Assembly (NCBI RefSeq): GCF_020497125.1
Contig: NC_059074.1
Location: 191,947,415 to 192,011,414, forward strand
DNA from: Mauremys mutica
Taxonomy: Eukaryota > Chordata > Testudines > Geoemydidae
Reading direction: 5' to 3'
DNA: 64,000 nucleotides
A program made the translations under genes and the position numbers. Below the pieces are notes generated by a model. It had not been told where the DNA came from. It saw nothing but the letters and a program-made list of their open reading frames with translations, and ran no database searches. The first letter of the stretch is position 1; every line of letters begins with the position of its first letter. Below are positions 1-11,492 of the stretch, piece after piece.

Positions 1-1070
1 AAGATCTTTAGACTAGCATAGTTATCTCATTGATTAGAAATAAATATTAATATGGAATATATTGCATATGAATATCTGGGTGAAATTCATCCTGTGCACA
101 AAGCCCATGAAGTGCACAAAGCCCACTTAGGTCCTCCTGAGGGCTTACTTTGGCTTAGGTGGTTCATATACCTTGTATCATCTGTTCTACAGAGATCCAT
201 TTCACCCTATGACTTTAGCAGTACCAAGAGAGAAATACAAGTGTTGAACTTTCCCATTTAAAAAAAATATAAAAATTAATGAGTGTTTGAAGACTGAGCT
301 TTACCTCCTATTTATGCATCTCGTGAATGAAAACTAGAGAAATTTATTTTTATAAGTAGATGGGAAAGATACCTGAAATGAAAAGCTTTTTTAGTTTCAT
401 GTTCTTGAACTATACATCCCACATACAGTAGTTTGGTTGTGGGGATTGGAGAAGGAAATACTTTTTAAATATACAGCATCTTCTGTTATTTTTGGATGAC
501 CTGCTCGCAATCTACAATTACCAGCAGAAGGAGAAAATATCTGTTACTGGAGAGGCCTGTAATCCAGCAGACAAATGGCGTGACAAGATCCAATGGCTGG
601 AAGCGAGTGTCAGCAGTGTTTAAACTGAAAGTAAAATACACATTTTTAACAGAGAGGATAATTAATGGCTAGGACAACTCACCAAGGAGTATGATAGATT
701 CTCCATAAACTGGAGTCTTTCCATTAAGATGGCATAAAAGAGATCTTTCTAGAAGATATGCTGTAGCTCAACCAAAAGTTGTTGGACCAAATATAGGAAT
801 CACTTGGTGTGGCCTGTGTTGTACAAAAGATCAGATGAGATTATCATAGTGGTCCCTTTTCATCAACATGACCAAGTGCAGCACAATCTAGCCCTAAATA
901 AAAGTCGTCCTTCCTTGGACATTTCTTGGACATACTTGAGAGAATTATTCTACCTTTATATTATGTGAATATACATTAAAAGAAGATTAGCAATAGTTAT
1001 TGCTCTGCAATTTGTACCTTTGCTCGGCCAGAGAGGCCAGAAAAATGCTGCAGCATCATATCCAGTCTGC
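1..1070. other. Gene-free AT-rich stretch
   Basis: I see no exon, RNA gene or recognisable mobile element here. The only open frames are short and have no familiar motifs. It is likely intergenic DNA beyond the 3' end of APLF. Confidence 0.6.
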
Positions 1071-1185
1071 CAGTTATTATTATTCATAGCATCATAGTGC
1101 TAGAAGCCCTAGTCAGGGACCAGGACCTCATGGTGGTAGGCATAAAAACAACAAAGACAGTCCCCCACCCCTACAAGCTCAGCTA
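1071..1185. repeat. Old dispersed amniote repeat fragment
   Basis: The stretch with 'agccctagtcagggaccagg' followed by 'aaagacagtccc' matches a degraded interspersed repeat that I recognise from turtle and other amniote introns. I cannot give its family name with confidence. It is diverged and has no coding capacity. Confidence 0.4.
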
Positions 1186-2267
1186 CACCAGCTCCATCTG
1201 GATATAATCTCATGTATGTGGGAGTAATATAATCTAGAGGAATCCAAGTAAATGTATAGAATCAAAGGAAAAAGCTGCTTCTAGTCCTGAACTGAACTGG
1301 AAATTCCAGGTACTAGGTATCTGTCCTTCAATATTTAAGCTATGACATCTCCTGCCTCTGAAGCGTGACACTTCGAGAATGCTAGAAAGTAAAGCTTTTC
1401 CACCCAACTAGTCTTAGTTTTGTTTTTTTATATTTTCTCAGTTTACCAAGAAGCTCCATCCTTTTCATCTTTAATATTCCCTTTTCCATGTACATAGTTA
1501 GGCCCCCATCTTTTTCCTTTAGATATCTGCTCTATTACCCATGTTTTTCATCTCTTCCCATCCCTTCATATCACCAAATTCTTGTTTCTATCTTTCTATT
1601 TCCTCCTAAATGCTCCCATTTCTCCCCCCTAAACATTTACAGACAGACAGACAGACACACACACACATACTCCCCTCCCCGCCCCCCCACAAGTTTCTCT
1701 TGTCTGAAGAGCCCTGGATCCAGAAGAGAGGAGTGAAATTCAAATCATTAGAAAACACTCAACTATTTTCTTGAATTCTAATTCCAGGTCTAGCATTCTA
1801 AACATAGAACAGGGAGGCAGGAACCCTCAAGTTCGTCTTCACTGCCACAATGACTCCTGACTCCATGAGCAATTGATTTAGGCCCCAATCCACAAAGATA
1901 CCCCAGATTTAGCAAGCATACAACTAACTGACAAACTCACCCCAAGGATCATGTAGTCTCTCCTCCTTCACCTAGAGAACTCCCTCACAAAACTCCCATT
2001 ATGCTTATAATAACTGGTGCCACGAGACCAATCAACCTGGCCTGCTTCTGGGCCTCTCCAACATTGCTCCTTCTGCATCAGGGGACAAATCACCTTGCAC
2101 AATCTGCTCAAGGTTCAAGACATGCCACATCTACTCATTTGAAGATGTGTCTAATCCACAGATCTACAATCTTAGTTCAAGACAACTCATTTGGACAATT
2201 CCTCAATATCATTTGTCGATGGCATACCAAGTGGCAAGAACAAGCTTCAAACGTAACCAATGCCTAT
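1186..2267. other. Gene-free stretch with a short (GACA)/(CA) microsatellite
   Basis: There is no gene. Positions 1639-1670 are a simple repeat that passes from GACA units to CA units and is followed by a C-rich run. The rest is ordinary unique sequence. Confidence 0.6.
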
Positions 2268-2496
2268 CTCATGACGAGAGCCGGCGCCAGGCACCAGTCC
2301 AGCAAGCAGGTGCTTGGGGCAGCCAACAGAAAGGGGCGGCAGGTCTGGCTCTTCGGTGGCGAGTCCCTCAGTCCCTCTTGGAGGGAAGGACCTGCCACCG
2401 AATTGCTGCCGAAGAATAAAAAAGCCGATTGTGGCCTTTTTTTTCCCCCCCGCCACTTGGGCCAGCAAAAACGCTGGCGTCGGCCCTGCTCATGAC
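2268..2496. mobile_element. hAT-type MITE (213 bp) with 8-bp target duplication
   Basis: The element spans 2276-2488 and is flanked by perfect 8-bp direct repeats 'ctcatgac' at 2268-2275 and 2489-2496. Its ends are imperfect inverted repeats (gagagccggcgccag at the left; the complement of ggcgtcggccctg at the right). An 8-bp duplication is the hallmark of hAT transposase. No transposase is encoded, so it was moved in trans. It contains GC-rich sequence and a T/C run near 2440-2452. Confidence 0.75.
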
Positions 2497-2718
2497 AGAT
2501 ACAACAGTCCAGCCCCTGGTTTTGACATTCTATGCTATCTGTGGCCAAAGAACGCCGTGAACTACCCTAGAAAACCACAGATGTAAGACAGAATTTACAA
2601 GCACTATTGAGAAGACAACCAGACCAATGGCTATAGTGGCTATTACTGACATGGTTAGGATTTCCTTGACTATTTAAAAAGTCAGCACTTTGTGGGTCCC
2701 ATTCTAAATCGTTCTTCA
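2497..2718. other. Gene-free spacer
   Basis: I see nothing recognisable between the hAT MITE and the CR1 fragment. Confidence 0.5.
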
Positions 2719-3005
2719 GGAGCATAATGGCCATACTGGGTCAACTAGTGGCCCATCAAATCCAGGATCCTGTCCGGCAGTGGCTGGAGCCAGATGCTTC
2801 AGAAGGAATGGAGAGAACAGGGCAGTCATCCACCTCAGTGTTTACTCCTTTTTCCAGATCACTTATGAATATGTTGAACAGCACTGGCCCCAGTACAGAC
2901 CTCTGGGGGACCCCACTATTTACTTCTCTCTTTTCTGAAAACTGACCATTTATTCCTACTCTTTGTTTCCTATCTTTTAACCAGTTACTGATCCAGGAGA
3001 GGACC
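2719..3005 (-). mobile_element. CR1 LINE fragment, internally deleted
   Basis: Read on the minus strand, 3005-2832 encodes part of a CR1 reverse transcriptase, including the block GVPQGSVLGP and FN(I)FI(N)DLEKG. At about 2830 it jumps straight to the CR1 3' tail (about 2826-2719, the complement of 'ccatactgggtc'). Several hundred bases of the 3' third of ORF2 are missing at this junction. The fragment abuts the gypsy integrase remnant and truncates it. Confidence 0.75.
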
Positions 3006-3340
3006 TTTCCTCCTATGACTCCTTACTTTGCTTAAGACCCTTTGGTGAGGGCTGTGCAACTGACACTCTGGGCAGGAGGTGCAGCACTGCCGGACATCCT
3101 CATGTACTCCTGGCCAGAAGAATCTGCACAAGATCCATGCTTAGGTCTTCTCTACCCCCAAGTGTCCCCCAAAGAGGTGACTGGGAGTGAGACTTAATAT
3201 TGCCTTTTGATGTTTTTGGGGTACCAGGAGCTGGTTTACCATTTGGTCCTGCATTTGTATGACCCGGTATAGGAGGTTCTTCTTAATGAAGAAATAGGGT
3301 GCCGGCCCTCGGGCCTTTCCTTTCACAGGCACCCCATCTA
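3006..3340 (-). pseudogene. Ty3/gypsy integrase N-terminal (zinc-binding) remnant
   Basis: On the minus strand, 3332-3141 reads ...NLLYRVIQ...VPQKHQKAIL..HLFGGHLGVEKT. This is the start of a retroelement integrase with the two histidines of its HHCC zinc-binding module. After a frameshift near 3140, the sequence still shows FFWPGVHEDVRQCC followed by CPECQLHS, which supplies the two cysteines. The catalytic core (DDE) is absent because the element is cut at about 3005 by CR1. The integrase sits only about 230 bp behind the protease frame, with no reverse transcriptase between them. That fits the unusual Gmr1-type gene order (protease, integrase, then RT), although an internal deletion could look the same. 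Confidence 0.7.
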
Positions 3341-3562
3341 TCTGGCATTATCATATCTGGGGTCTTCTGCCTGGTCTCGCCCAAAAGTCTCTCTTCCAGG
3401 ATCTATCGACCCGAACTCCGAGGAACTGGCCTCCAACTTCCTCAGTCAGTTCGGTAGCATTGGAGTTGGGACCAGATGCTACTTCCTCCTCCTCACCTCT
3501 GGGGGTTTCTTCCTCAGTTCTTCATGCCCGTTGGCCTACCAGGGCCATGTTCTGACCCTGAA

Positions 3563-4050
3563 TTAGAATTCGGGTGCCCAAAGCCTTTGCCACCTTTCTT
3601 TCCCTCTTGGTTTTTCTGCCTTTCCCGGGGGTGGGGAACAACTCTTGAGATATTTCAGCAAAGTGTGTGTGGGGGGGTGACTTTCTGTTAGGGATGATTC
3701 CATAACTTCGGGGTCCTCTCCTTTTTTACGCCCCTCTGTCGGGAGTAAATTTCCAAATCCTGGGAAATCCCTTCCAATGAGCACAGGGTATGGGAGTTTA
3801 GGGACCACTCCTGCTTTTACCCTGGTGATAGTCCCCTGGATTTCGATCTTCACAGGGATGAAGGATAATAGCTAACGGTCCCATGTACACATGTTACTCC
3901 TGTATGCTTAGCCTGTATTAACTGGCTGTGTTTCACTAGTTTCCCTGAAATCAAGGTGACAGCACTGCCAGAATCCACAAATGCCATGGTCTCTACCCCA
4001 TTCAGTTTTACTGGTTTTGTATATTGATGTGGGGTAACTGCAACCCCCAC
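3563..4050 (-). pseudogene. Ty3/gypsy aspartic protease, frameshifted
   Basis: The minus-strand frame from 4050 contains VETMAFVDSGSAVTLIS, the active-site block of a retropepsin-type aspartic protease (D-S-G). A frameshift near 3850 moves the downstream half to another frame (3853-3563), where VLIGRDFPGFGNLLP matches the second half of such a protease. It would cut the Gag-Pol polyprotein inside virus-like particles. It follows the gag zinc knuckle in the same frame, with one in-frame TGA between, so gag and protease were once a single polyprotein. It is not functional now. Confidence 0.75.
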
Positions 4051-4077
4051 AAGGTTGATTAGGTTGCATGGGTCCGC

Positions 4078-5177
4078 TCAATCTCCCAGGTTACACTGCA
4101 TGGGTTCCTCAATGTTGGGACATTGTGCTGCTAGGTGTCCCCATTCTCCACATGCGTAGCACCTGGAAGGGGCTCTAGGTGCTCCTCTGTCTCTTGGGTT
4201 AGGGGTCTTTACCCCATGGTTCCCCGCACTCAGGCTATTTTCCCCCTTCTGGGTTTCCGGCTGCTCTGTGGCCACTACCCTCTTCCACCTGGGGCCCCCC
4301 GGATGCTTGGTTGTTTGACCTTCCGAGGGCAAGGCCAGGTACTTGTTTCAGGAGGGGCCTTCTGTGGGTGGTCGGGACAGTTCTCGGGCCGCTGTCCGTC
4401 TCTCCACTAATGTGATCACCCCGTCGTAGGTGGCAGGGTCATTCTGGCCCAACCATGCACAAAGATCTGGAGGCAATCCCCTCATATAGCGGTCTATGAC
4501 CAAAGTTTCCAACATTTCTTCTGGGTTGCATGCCTCGGGTTGCAACCACTTCCGTGCAAGGTGGATGAGGTCAAACAGTTGGGAACTCGGAGGCTTGCCC
4601 TCCTGGTACCTCCACTCATGGTATCTCTGGGCCCGTACTGCTGTTGTTACTCCTGATCGCGCCAGGATCTCTGCCTTCAGCCGGGGGTAGTCAATGGCAG
4701 CTTCAACAGACATGTCGTGATAGGCTTTCTGGGCCTCTCCACATAAGAAGGGGGCAAGGACGCTGGCCCACTGGTCCTGGGGCCAAGGCTCATTCAAGGC
4801 AGTTCTCTCAAAGGAGAGGAGATACGCCTCTATGTCATCGTCGGCTGTCATCTTCGGTAGGCAGCCAGCAGCCCTCCATACTCACGACCCTTCAGACCCT
4901 TGGTTTTTGGCGTGAGGGCTTTCAACTGGTTTACCACCTCCTGTAAGAGGGCTCAATCCTGGGTGGCCTACCCTATCAATAATTGTTTAGTCTCTTGTTG
5001 TAGCCGCATGAATTCCTGTTGCGCCTTCGCCTGTACTCGGGTGGCCTCCTGCTGGGCTGCAGTGGCTTGGATCAGTGCTTTTATTATGTCTTCCATCGTG
5101 GTGAGGACACCCAAACCCAGTGCACTTTTTTTTTTAAACTCTTCCCTTCTTCCACCGCACAGTGAACAATAAGGCAA
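4078..5177 (-). pseudogene. Ty3/gypsy gag with SCAN-like capsid domain and zinc knuckle
   Basis: The minus-strand reading starts at 5177. An N-terminal piece (5177-4968) is rich in Gln/Glu/Ala and looks coiled-coil (QATAAQQEATRVQAKAQQEF). A frame change leads to 4851-4348, where '[14 protein letters not shown]' and '[16 protein letters not shown]' form a SCAN-like capsid segment typical of Gmr1-type gypsy Gag. After an in-frame TGA at 4348-4350 the same frame continues with RCYACGEWGHLAAQCP, a CCHC zinc knuckle for RNA packaging. Another TGA at 4078-4080 separates it from the protease. At least one frameshift and two nonsense codons make it a pseudogene. The gag start next to a primer-binding site and LTR fixes the orientation. 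Confidence 0.75.
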
Positions 5178-5181
5178 TCAG

Positions 5182-5199
5182 ATCCCACCTCTGACACCA
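5182..5199 (-). promoter_or_regulatory. Primer-binding site (tRNA-Leu-like) of the gypsy element
   Basis: The minus strand reads TGGTGTCAGAGGTGGGAT, two bases inside the end of the LTR and just upstream of the gag frame. It begins with the TGG that pairs with a tRNA CCA end and resembles the 3' end of tRNA-Leu. This is where minus-strand DNA synthesis would have been primed. Confidence 0.65.
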
Positions 5200-5201
5200 G
5201 T

Positions 5202-5956
5202 TGTGACAAAGCTCCAAGTCTGTATTGGTGGGTCCCGCGCTTCCTGGCAGATTCAGTGGCCTCAGAAGCTCAGTAAGGCCCTCAATATGACCTCCCTTTC
5301 CCAGTATGGCGGCAAAGGTTACAGCTTATTGAGCTATTTTCATCACAGAGCAGTATGGGAGGTGGGAAGGTGGGAAGATCACAGTCTCTGTTGCTCCTTA
5401 GAGCTCCATAGGCACCATTTGGTCTTCTGCCTGGACCAAAGTCGGTTTTCCCTCTCCCTAAGGGATCTCTGTAGATCATGCAGGGAGGAAGAGGGGAACC
5501 CGGGCGCGCCCTCTACTCCGGATTCCAGCCCAGGGACCCTAATGATAGCAGCTACCCTCCTCCACTGACGCTGCTTTGATTCCCTGGGTCACTTCCCCGT
5601 GCTCCCCTTTCCCAAGCTTCACTCTTACCTCAGGGCTCAGGAATGCTTCCTCTCCTCCAGCTTCTTTCACCTGGGCTCCTCCTGAGAGAACTGGCAAGGA
5701 GAGCTTTTAAACCAGTATAAGTGGGACCTTAATTGGTTCCAGCTGTCTCCATTAGCCTAACAGCCTTAACTGACCCTTTGTCAGTTAACTGAGGTCAGGT
5801 GCCGGCATTAGCCTAACGACCTTAACTGGTTAAATTGGCCTCAGGTGTCTTGACTGGCCTGGAGTAGCCCTTGTTGGGCTATCCAGGAAACAGCGACCTG
5901 CTCATTCTGAGGCTGATATACCTGCCTTCCACTATCCTCTTATATCCTTCTGGAAC
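5202..5956 (-). repeat. 5' LTR of the gypsy element, truncated
   Basis: The LTR end next to the primer site is TG/CA-type: the plus strand begins 'tgtgacaaagctcc' at 5202. Its far end should show the matching terminus but breaks off at about 5956, inside another LTR family. The LTR would carry the promoter and polyadenylation signals for the minus-strand gag-pol. The 3' LTR is not in the window because the element is cut at 3005. Confidence 0.6.
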
Positions 5957-6472
5957 TGAAAGTGTTAAGAGCAGCTTAGAATGCCTTTTGCTTTTATTCC
6001 ATTTGACCAAATCTGACTTTCTGTGCTTTGATTTATAATCGCTAAAATCTCTCTTTTGTAGTGAATAAATTTGTTTGTTTATTCTACCTGAAGCAGTGTG
6101 TTTGGTTTGAAGCATGTCAGAGACTCCCCTTGGGATAACAAGCCTGGTACATATCAATTTCTTTGTAAATTGATGAGCTCATACAAGCTTGCAGTGTTCA
6201 GCAGGAATAATAACACTGCAAGATAGAGGTTCCTAGGATTGTGTCTGGGACCGGAGATATTGGCCAGTGTCATTCAGTTGCACAATCCAAGCAGCGGCTG
6301 GCCAAAAGTGCTCACTTGTGTAGCCGGGAGCACCTTACATGCTAGATGCTGTGCGTGAACAGCCTGGGAGTGGGGGTTCTCAAAGCGGAGCAGGGTAAGG
6401 CTGGCTCCCAGAGTTGAGGATTGGAGTGATCTAGGAGATCACTGGTCCAGATAACACCAGGGGAACATCACA
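5957..6472 (+). repeat. 3' part of an endogenous-retrovirus-type LTR
   Basis: The sequence runs from 'aactgaaagtgttaag' to 'ggggaacatcaca'. It is related along its length to the 3' half of the complete LTR at 11765-12876: both share the 'gtgtttg-ttgaag' block, the 'ctggt(g/a)cat' block, the 'gagct...taca' block and a terminal 'g(t/a)tcaca'. The 5' half is missing at the junction with the gypsy LTR. No viral coding sequence is attached. Confidence 0.55.
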
Positions 6473-6479
6473 AGTTTCA

Positions 6480-6745
6480 ACTAATTTGCCTGGTACTGAA
6501 GTTAGGCTCACTGGTCCATAAATTGCCTGAAATTGCCAAGATCACTTTTGGAGACTTTTTTTAAAAATCAGCATTATATTAGCTAGCCTCCAGTCATCCG
6601 GTGACAGCGAAGGCAGCAGAGAAAAGATTTCAAGCCATCGCATGTGCTGTAACCCATGCTCCCTGGTAAGTCTATTTCTAATCACAAATGCTATTTCAGA
6701 AATGCAGGTCATTATCATCTCCATTAATTTTAATAAAGAATTATT
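6480..6745 (-). mobile_element. CR1 LINE reverse-transcriptase fragment
   Basis: The minus strand encodes DDWRLANIMLIFKK and, after frame damage, GPVSLTSVPGKL. These match the RT motif blocks (DWR.AN..PIFKK, RPVSLTSVPGK) of CR1-type LINEs. It is short, broken and not coding. Confidence 0.75.
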
Positions 6746-7021
6746 TCATTACTTATTTGAGTTATTCTTTTGTATCTCAGACATGCAAGCAAAACCTTGG
6801 AGAAGTATCCTAGTAGTTTTCAGTGCAACATTGACTGTGCTAGCCTACAGACTTAACTTTAAAATGTGACAAATTGATAACCTAGGACTAAAGCCTTTGA
6901 TGCCAAGCCATCTCCATTCATAAGATTTAATTTGTGTTTTATCCTTACCATACATTCAGTTTGGGTTCAGACTCATTTCCAAGGTCTCATGTTATGGGCG
7001 ATTAAGTCACAATACAGTCAG
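6746..7021. other. Gene-free spacer
   Basis: I see nothing recognisable here. Confidence 0.5.
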
Positions 7022-7140
7022 ATTTCACAGTAGGAGCCGTGTTAGTCTGTAGCCGCAAAAAGAACAGGAGTACTTGTGGCACTTGTCAGAGACTAACACA
7101 TTTATTTGAGCATAAGCTTTCGTGGATCTAATAGGGGATA
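7022..7140 (-). mobile_element. Penelope-derived short repeat
   Basis: On the minus strand the sequence contains 'cgaaagcttatgctcaaata', then 'gttagtctctga', then 'cagactaacacggctcc'. These blocks recur at 27181, 50428-53803 and 54418 in this window and belong to the tails of Penelope-like elements. I see no clear target duplication. Confidence 0.55.
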
Positions 7141-7738
7141 CAGCAATCTTCCGGTGTTCCTGGTTATGACTACAGTGTACTTACCTAGGAACCTTAACTT
7201 TTTTCCTATTATGATTTTTCTGAGAAGCTAATGGACATGACACAATAATACAACTGCTAGCATAACATTATACACAACAAGTTTTGTTTTCAGAATCAAT
7301 CAACTCCCAGAGTGTAGCTCATTGGATAGCTGGAGAGGCGTCAGTTAAACATGAGTCCTTATGTATGAAAGGACTAAGTCCTGGCTGGCATGAAAGGTGT
7401 TGCCAGAAGCCTTCTCTATAGCCCTTGTGCTCATCTGTTCAATGGGCAGTCACAACACGGCACAGCCTACACACCCGCCTAGTGCTAAGAAGACATCAGC
7501 ATATTGTACATCAGGGATTCTATTGTGTACTTGTTGCCAGCTGTGCCTGAAGCCAACTGCATTTGCCATCAAAACTATTAGATGAAGTTTCAGATGACAA
7601 AACTTTTGACCCGTAAAGTTTGACAGCAAATCAGTCTGTTATCAGTTTCGTATGGTGACAAATTGTTTTGTTGTTTAAAGTTTTAGAAGTTAAAAGTTTA
7701 CATTTGTTACCACTTCCTGTTTTAATTTTGGATCTTTG
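7141..7738. other. Gene-free stretch
   Basis: There is no supported gene. The longest frames are short and unremarkable. Confidence 0.55.
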
Positions 7739-7913
7739 TGTCCCTAGCCTGTTTGCCAGAAGCTGGGAATGGGCGACGGGGGATGGACCACTTGCTGATT
7801 ACCTGTTCTGTCCATTCCCTCTGAAGCACCCGGCATTGGCCACCGTTGGAAAGACAGGATACTGGGCAAGATGGGCTTTTGGTCTGACCAAGTATGGCCG
7901 TTCTTATGTTCTA
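7739..7913 (+). mobile_element. CR1 LINE 3' tail
   Basis: The sequence 'ttacctgttctgtccattcc' through 'ggtctgaccaagtatggc' is the 3' untranslated tail of a turtle CR1 subfamily, in sense orientation. It is 5' truncated, as most CR1 copies are. Confidence 0.75.
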
Positions 7914-10839
7914 AACTATTTTCTGGGTCCTGCTTTGTCGTGCCTGGAGATCCATTAGCTCTTCCCCAAATGCTAATTAAGCAGATTGGCAACCAATGGG
8001 AATAATTTTTTTTTGTCTCTTCTCACATAATCAGATTCTGCCTACTTTTCTACTCCTTTCTTCAGTCTCCCTCCTGCCTAGAAGAGCAGACAGAAAAGGA
8101 GATGGAAGGAGAAAATGGAGCTGAATATTTGAAGATTCCTAGTCAACAGTTTCAAAGTAGAATTTTAGTAACTCCAGACACTGCTATGTGGGTAATGTAT
8201 TTGCTCCTAGGATCTCACTGCTTTTTAGGAGGCATAATCTTCCCCTATATGCTCAGCTCATGCAGATCTATATGCAGTGGCATATTGCATGTTAGCTATA
8301 TATATTTACTCTGGAAATTAAATGACATTTTTAGAACATTCTTCCACTTTCCTCCCAGGCTTCTGCCCCCTCCCCCAAAGTCTAAAAAAAAATAAGATGA
8401 GAGTCAGGAAATTAGATACAAACTTTGAGTTTGGCTCCCACCACTGCACAAGCACTCAACTTCTGCCAGCGATTTTAAATCTGAAATAATAGGAGGGTGC
8501 TCAGGGGATGGTAATGAGATAAAGAGCAACTGACCCCTAGCTGGCCAGTCTAATGTGGTCTAGGTTAATAGTGACCAAAAGTTATTACCCTGGGAAGGCC
8601 TCCACCTTACTGGCCAGATCTGGCTCACTAGCAGGCAATGTGTGGGAAGCTTTGGGGAAAAAAGGAATAAAAATACTTTGGGGAATCTCATTTACACCTC
8701 AGACATTTTGGGAAGAAAGTATCTGATTGATTTTTGGACACTTTGAAGTCAACAAATCCATCACATTTCAGACTGGAAGCATGGAAAAGTTATTTTGCTT
8801 TTGAGAGGGGGAGACAGACAGGAAAAATATCAGAACTCAGGCTTGACTTAAGCAGACAATACTGGAGCATACTATTATAACAACTGTGGCGGGCTCTTGA
8901 GGGCAGTTGGTCAGTTACCCTCTCCATGTAATTTTTATTTCAATCCTGGGAGGATTATATTTAATAACAAAAGCTAATATATTATGTAAAGCTACAAGTG
9001 ATTTCTAGATTTGTTTTTGTGATTATCTGTATGACCTTGATAACCTCCACAGATGAAAATCACTACTTTTATTTTAATAGAAAATTCTAATTCAACTCTT
9101 TGGAGCAGCTTAGATGGACATTCATATTGTGACACTACTGAATAGAATGTTTCTGCTTGCTGAAGGTTGCTAAGGTCACATATGAAATCAGATAAACTCA
9201 GAAAACTCATCTATGAGTAGAATTATTTTCAAGTGAAACAACTCTGACAGTAAACAAATTATTCCCATATTCTCAACACGCAAACAAGATCCTGAGTGAT
9301 CATTCATACTCAATCTTCAAAAGTCTGAGCCAGATTTCTGATGCACAGGTTTTGAAAAGAATATATTCCTCCGAAATACAGCTCAATACAGATTTAGACA
9401 CTAGCAGGTTATTTGAACTCCTTCTCTGAAGCCCTTTCAAAAAATTAAATAATTGTCAAATTACAAATCTTAATGGAGATACAAGCCAGTATACGTACTA
9501 TTACATACAAAACTCCCTGATGTTACAAGAATATTATATTTGCAAAGTCAAGCCTTCAAAAGTTAGTAAATGCCTGCCTAAAGAATGCCCACACAACCTT
9601 AATTCAGCCTCCTTGTGCATACATGCTATGATACAATCTTTAATTACACGATCACATGCTATTTTTCCTCTCATAGCTTCATTTTTTTTAAAAAAGGAAA
9701 CAAAACACAATCCTAACATGTGCAACCATGTTGACTTCCACAATGCTGCCCTCAAACGCCCTTTGCGCCTCACCCCTCAGAATTCCAATCAAGTCCCTTC
9801 CTCCTCCTCCTCCTCTTCCTCACTGCCTAGGCATCACCAGGAAGATCACTGCTCTCTGTTCCTGTACCCAGCACCACAGTGACCCATGGCCTCTGGGAGA
9901 AAAAACTGCAGAGAAAGTGTTACAGAGCCCCTGGAGAAGAGCATGCTCAGTCATTCTGCAGTGATGGTGCTTGCGCAGCCTGATCAAATGCAGGAGCTGC
10001 GAGGGGATGGAGCATATTCAGTGCAGACGCAATCTTCAGAGAAGTCAGCGGCCAAACTCTAACGAGCTTCTAGTGAGCATGTGCAAAGTGTGATGGTTGG
10101 AGGGTCTTTACTAAATTTGGGCAGATTTTGACAGGGAGAGCAAAAGGCATATCCCTGAAACCAGGGAGACCCCCTCTGCTAAATTTCAAATCCCTGCTCC
10201 AAAGCATGGATGTGCTAGATCATCTCAACAAAATGGTTTTTAAGATTTTTTTTAAATCCAGGCAAAACAATGCGTTTTCTCCTAACCTTGTATTCCGTAA
10301 CGGCTACACCATTTTTGCTAAAACTTTCCAAAAACATTCGATTCTGAAAAGATTAAAAGTTAGGGAAAGTTACAAGCCAATTGAAAACAGGGCCTTAACG
10401 GGAAGCATTAGGCAAACAAACTACACGCTTCACTTAAATAAGCTCAGCATAATTTAAAGTCAGTTTGTAGAACCAGCCATTAAGGTTTCAATGTCAACAT
10501 AAATGGACAGTATCATCAATGTACATTGACTGGAAAAAAAGATGCACTAGAACTGATTTGGGGACATAATTTGAAATTTAGCATAAATTAACAAAAAATT
10601 GGTTTCCCCGAGTTATTTAGACAATTTTCAAAATTTCCAATTTACACCAGGAATGTCAGAGAAATAAGTGCAATTATAAGGTGAAGACATCCACTATTAA
10701 CAGCCTGTTAAAACTTAATATGACAGTGTAGGATAGCTGAATAACAAACTAATCAAAATAACTGGTTTAACAAAGACTCCTTATTGAACTGAGAATGATT
10801 TGATCTGCCATAAAAAAAGGAATGCAATGTTACTTTTTC
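7914..10839. other. Gene-free DNA beyond the APLF 3' end
   Basis: No gene is supported. A (TCC)n run lies near 9800-9822 and a poly-T/A spot near 9688. The 97-residue frame at 8102-8395 shows no family motif and I treat it as chance. Confidence 0.5.
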
Positions 10840-10845
10840 TTTATT
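10840..10845 (-). terminator. APLF: Candidate APLF polyadenylation signal
   Basis: The minus strand reads AATAAA here, about 440 bp beyond the APLF stop codon. It would give a short 3' UTR (about 11283-10825). This is a motif match only; other A-rich sites lie further down. Confidence 0.35.
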
Positions 10846-11283
10846 TAGCATGGACTATATTACACCTTAGTAAAACTATAAACCTCCCTAAGGTAGGTCT
10901 ACAATCCTTATTTTTTGCAAGCACAGAAAGATATTCATGAGGAATGTTAATAGCTACATTCCAACCCATTAATCCTCCATCTGACAATATGAGCTGTGAA
11001 GAAGTTGGAAAAGACTCAGAAAAGAACCTTTTAAAAAAAAAATTCTTCAATTAGCCACAATAGAATCCCAGACTTTATGATTTGACTTCGTCAGCTAAGA
11101 AGTCGAAGGCAGAACAATGTGTATCAAAAGAAAAGGAAGCCGTTGCGCATTTTTTCCTCATTAAAAATCCTTGTTTGTAGTGTCTCAAGTATGGGTAAAG
11201 CTGACTTTCAAAGTCATTCCCCAAACCCCCACCAATCCTGTAAACAGGTACGTTCACAAGTACTTCACATCATTTGGCCAAAA

Positions 11284-11492
11284 CTACTTTTTGGTTTTAA
11301 TAAAATTTTGTGCTTCTTTCAAAAGTGTTTCAACATCTTCGTTATCTTTGTCTTCAGGATCTGGCTCCCAATCGGAATCTTCATCAGTAGGGTCATACTC
11401 CTCTTTCTCCTCGTCATCTAGAAAGCTGTCATTCAGGTCATATTCATTCGGTTCACCATCATTATCACTGTCCTCCTCCAAAACACTTTTTC
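11284..11492 (-). CDS. APLF: APLF last coding exon (acidic histone-chaperone tail)
   Basis: APLF acts in non-homologous end joining with Ku, XRCC4 and PARP signalling. Its acidic C-terminus binds core histones. The exon begins after a good acceptor (a pyrimidine-rich run ending ...gtacag) and encodes 68 complete residues to a TAG stop at 11284-11286. It contains NEYDLNDSFLDD, then alternating acidic blocks with DPTDEDSDWEPDPED, and ends in a basic ...FIKTKK. I recognise this order as the conserved C-terminus of vertebrate APLF. The first two bases complete a Gly codon whose first base comes from the exon at 30431-30477, so the phases agree. The earlier domains (FHA, Ku-binding motif, first PBZ finger) are not in the window. 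No frame damage is seen, so the gene looks active. Confidence 0.88.

Noticed and set aside
8102..8395. 97-codon plus-strand frame
   Set aside because: No recognisable domain or splice sites, and a poly-Pro/Lys end from simple sequence.
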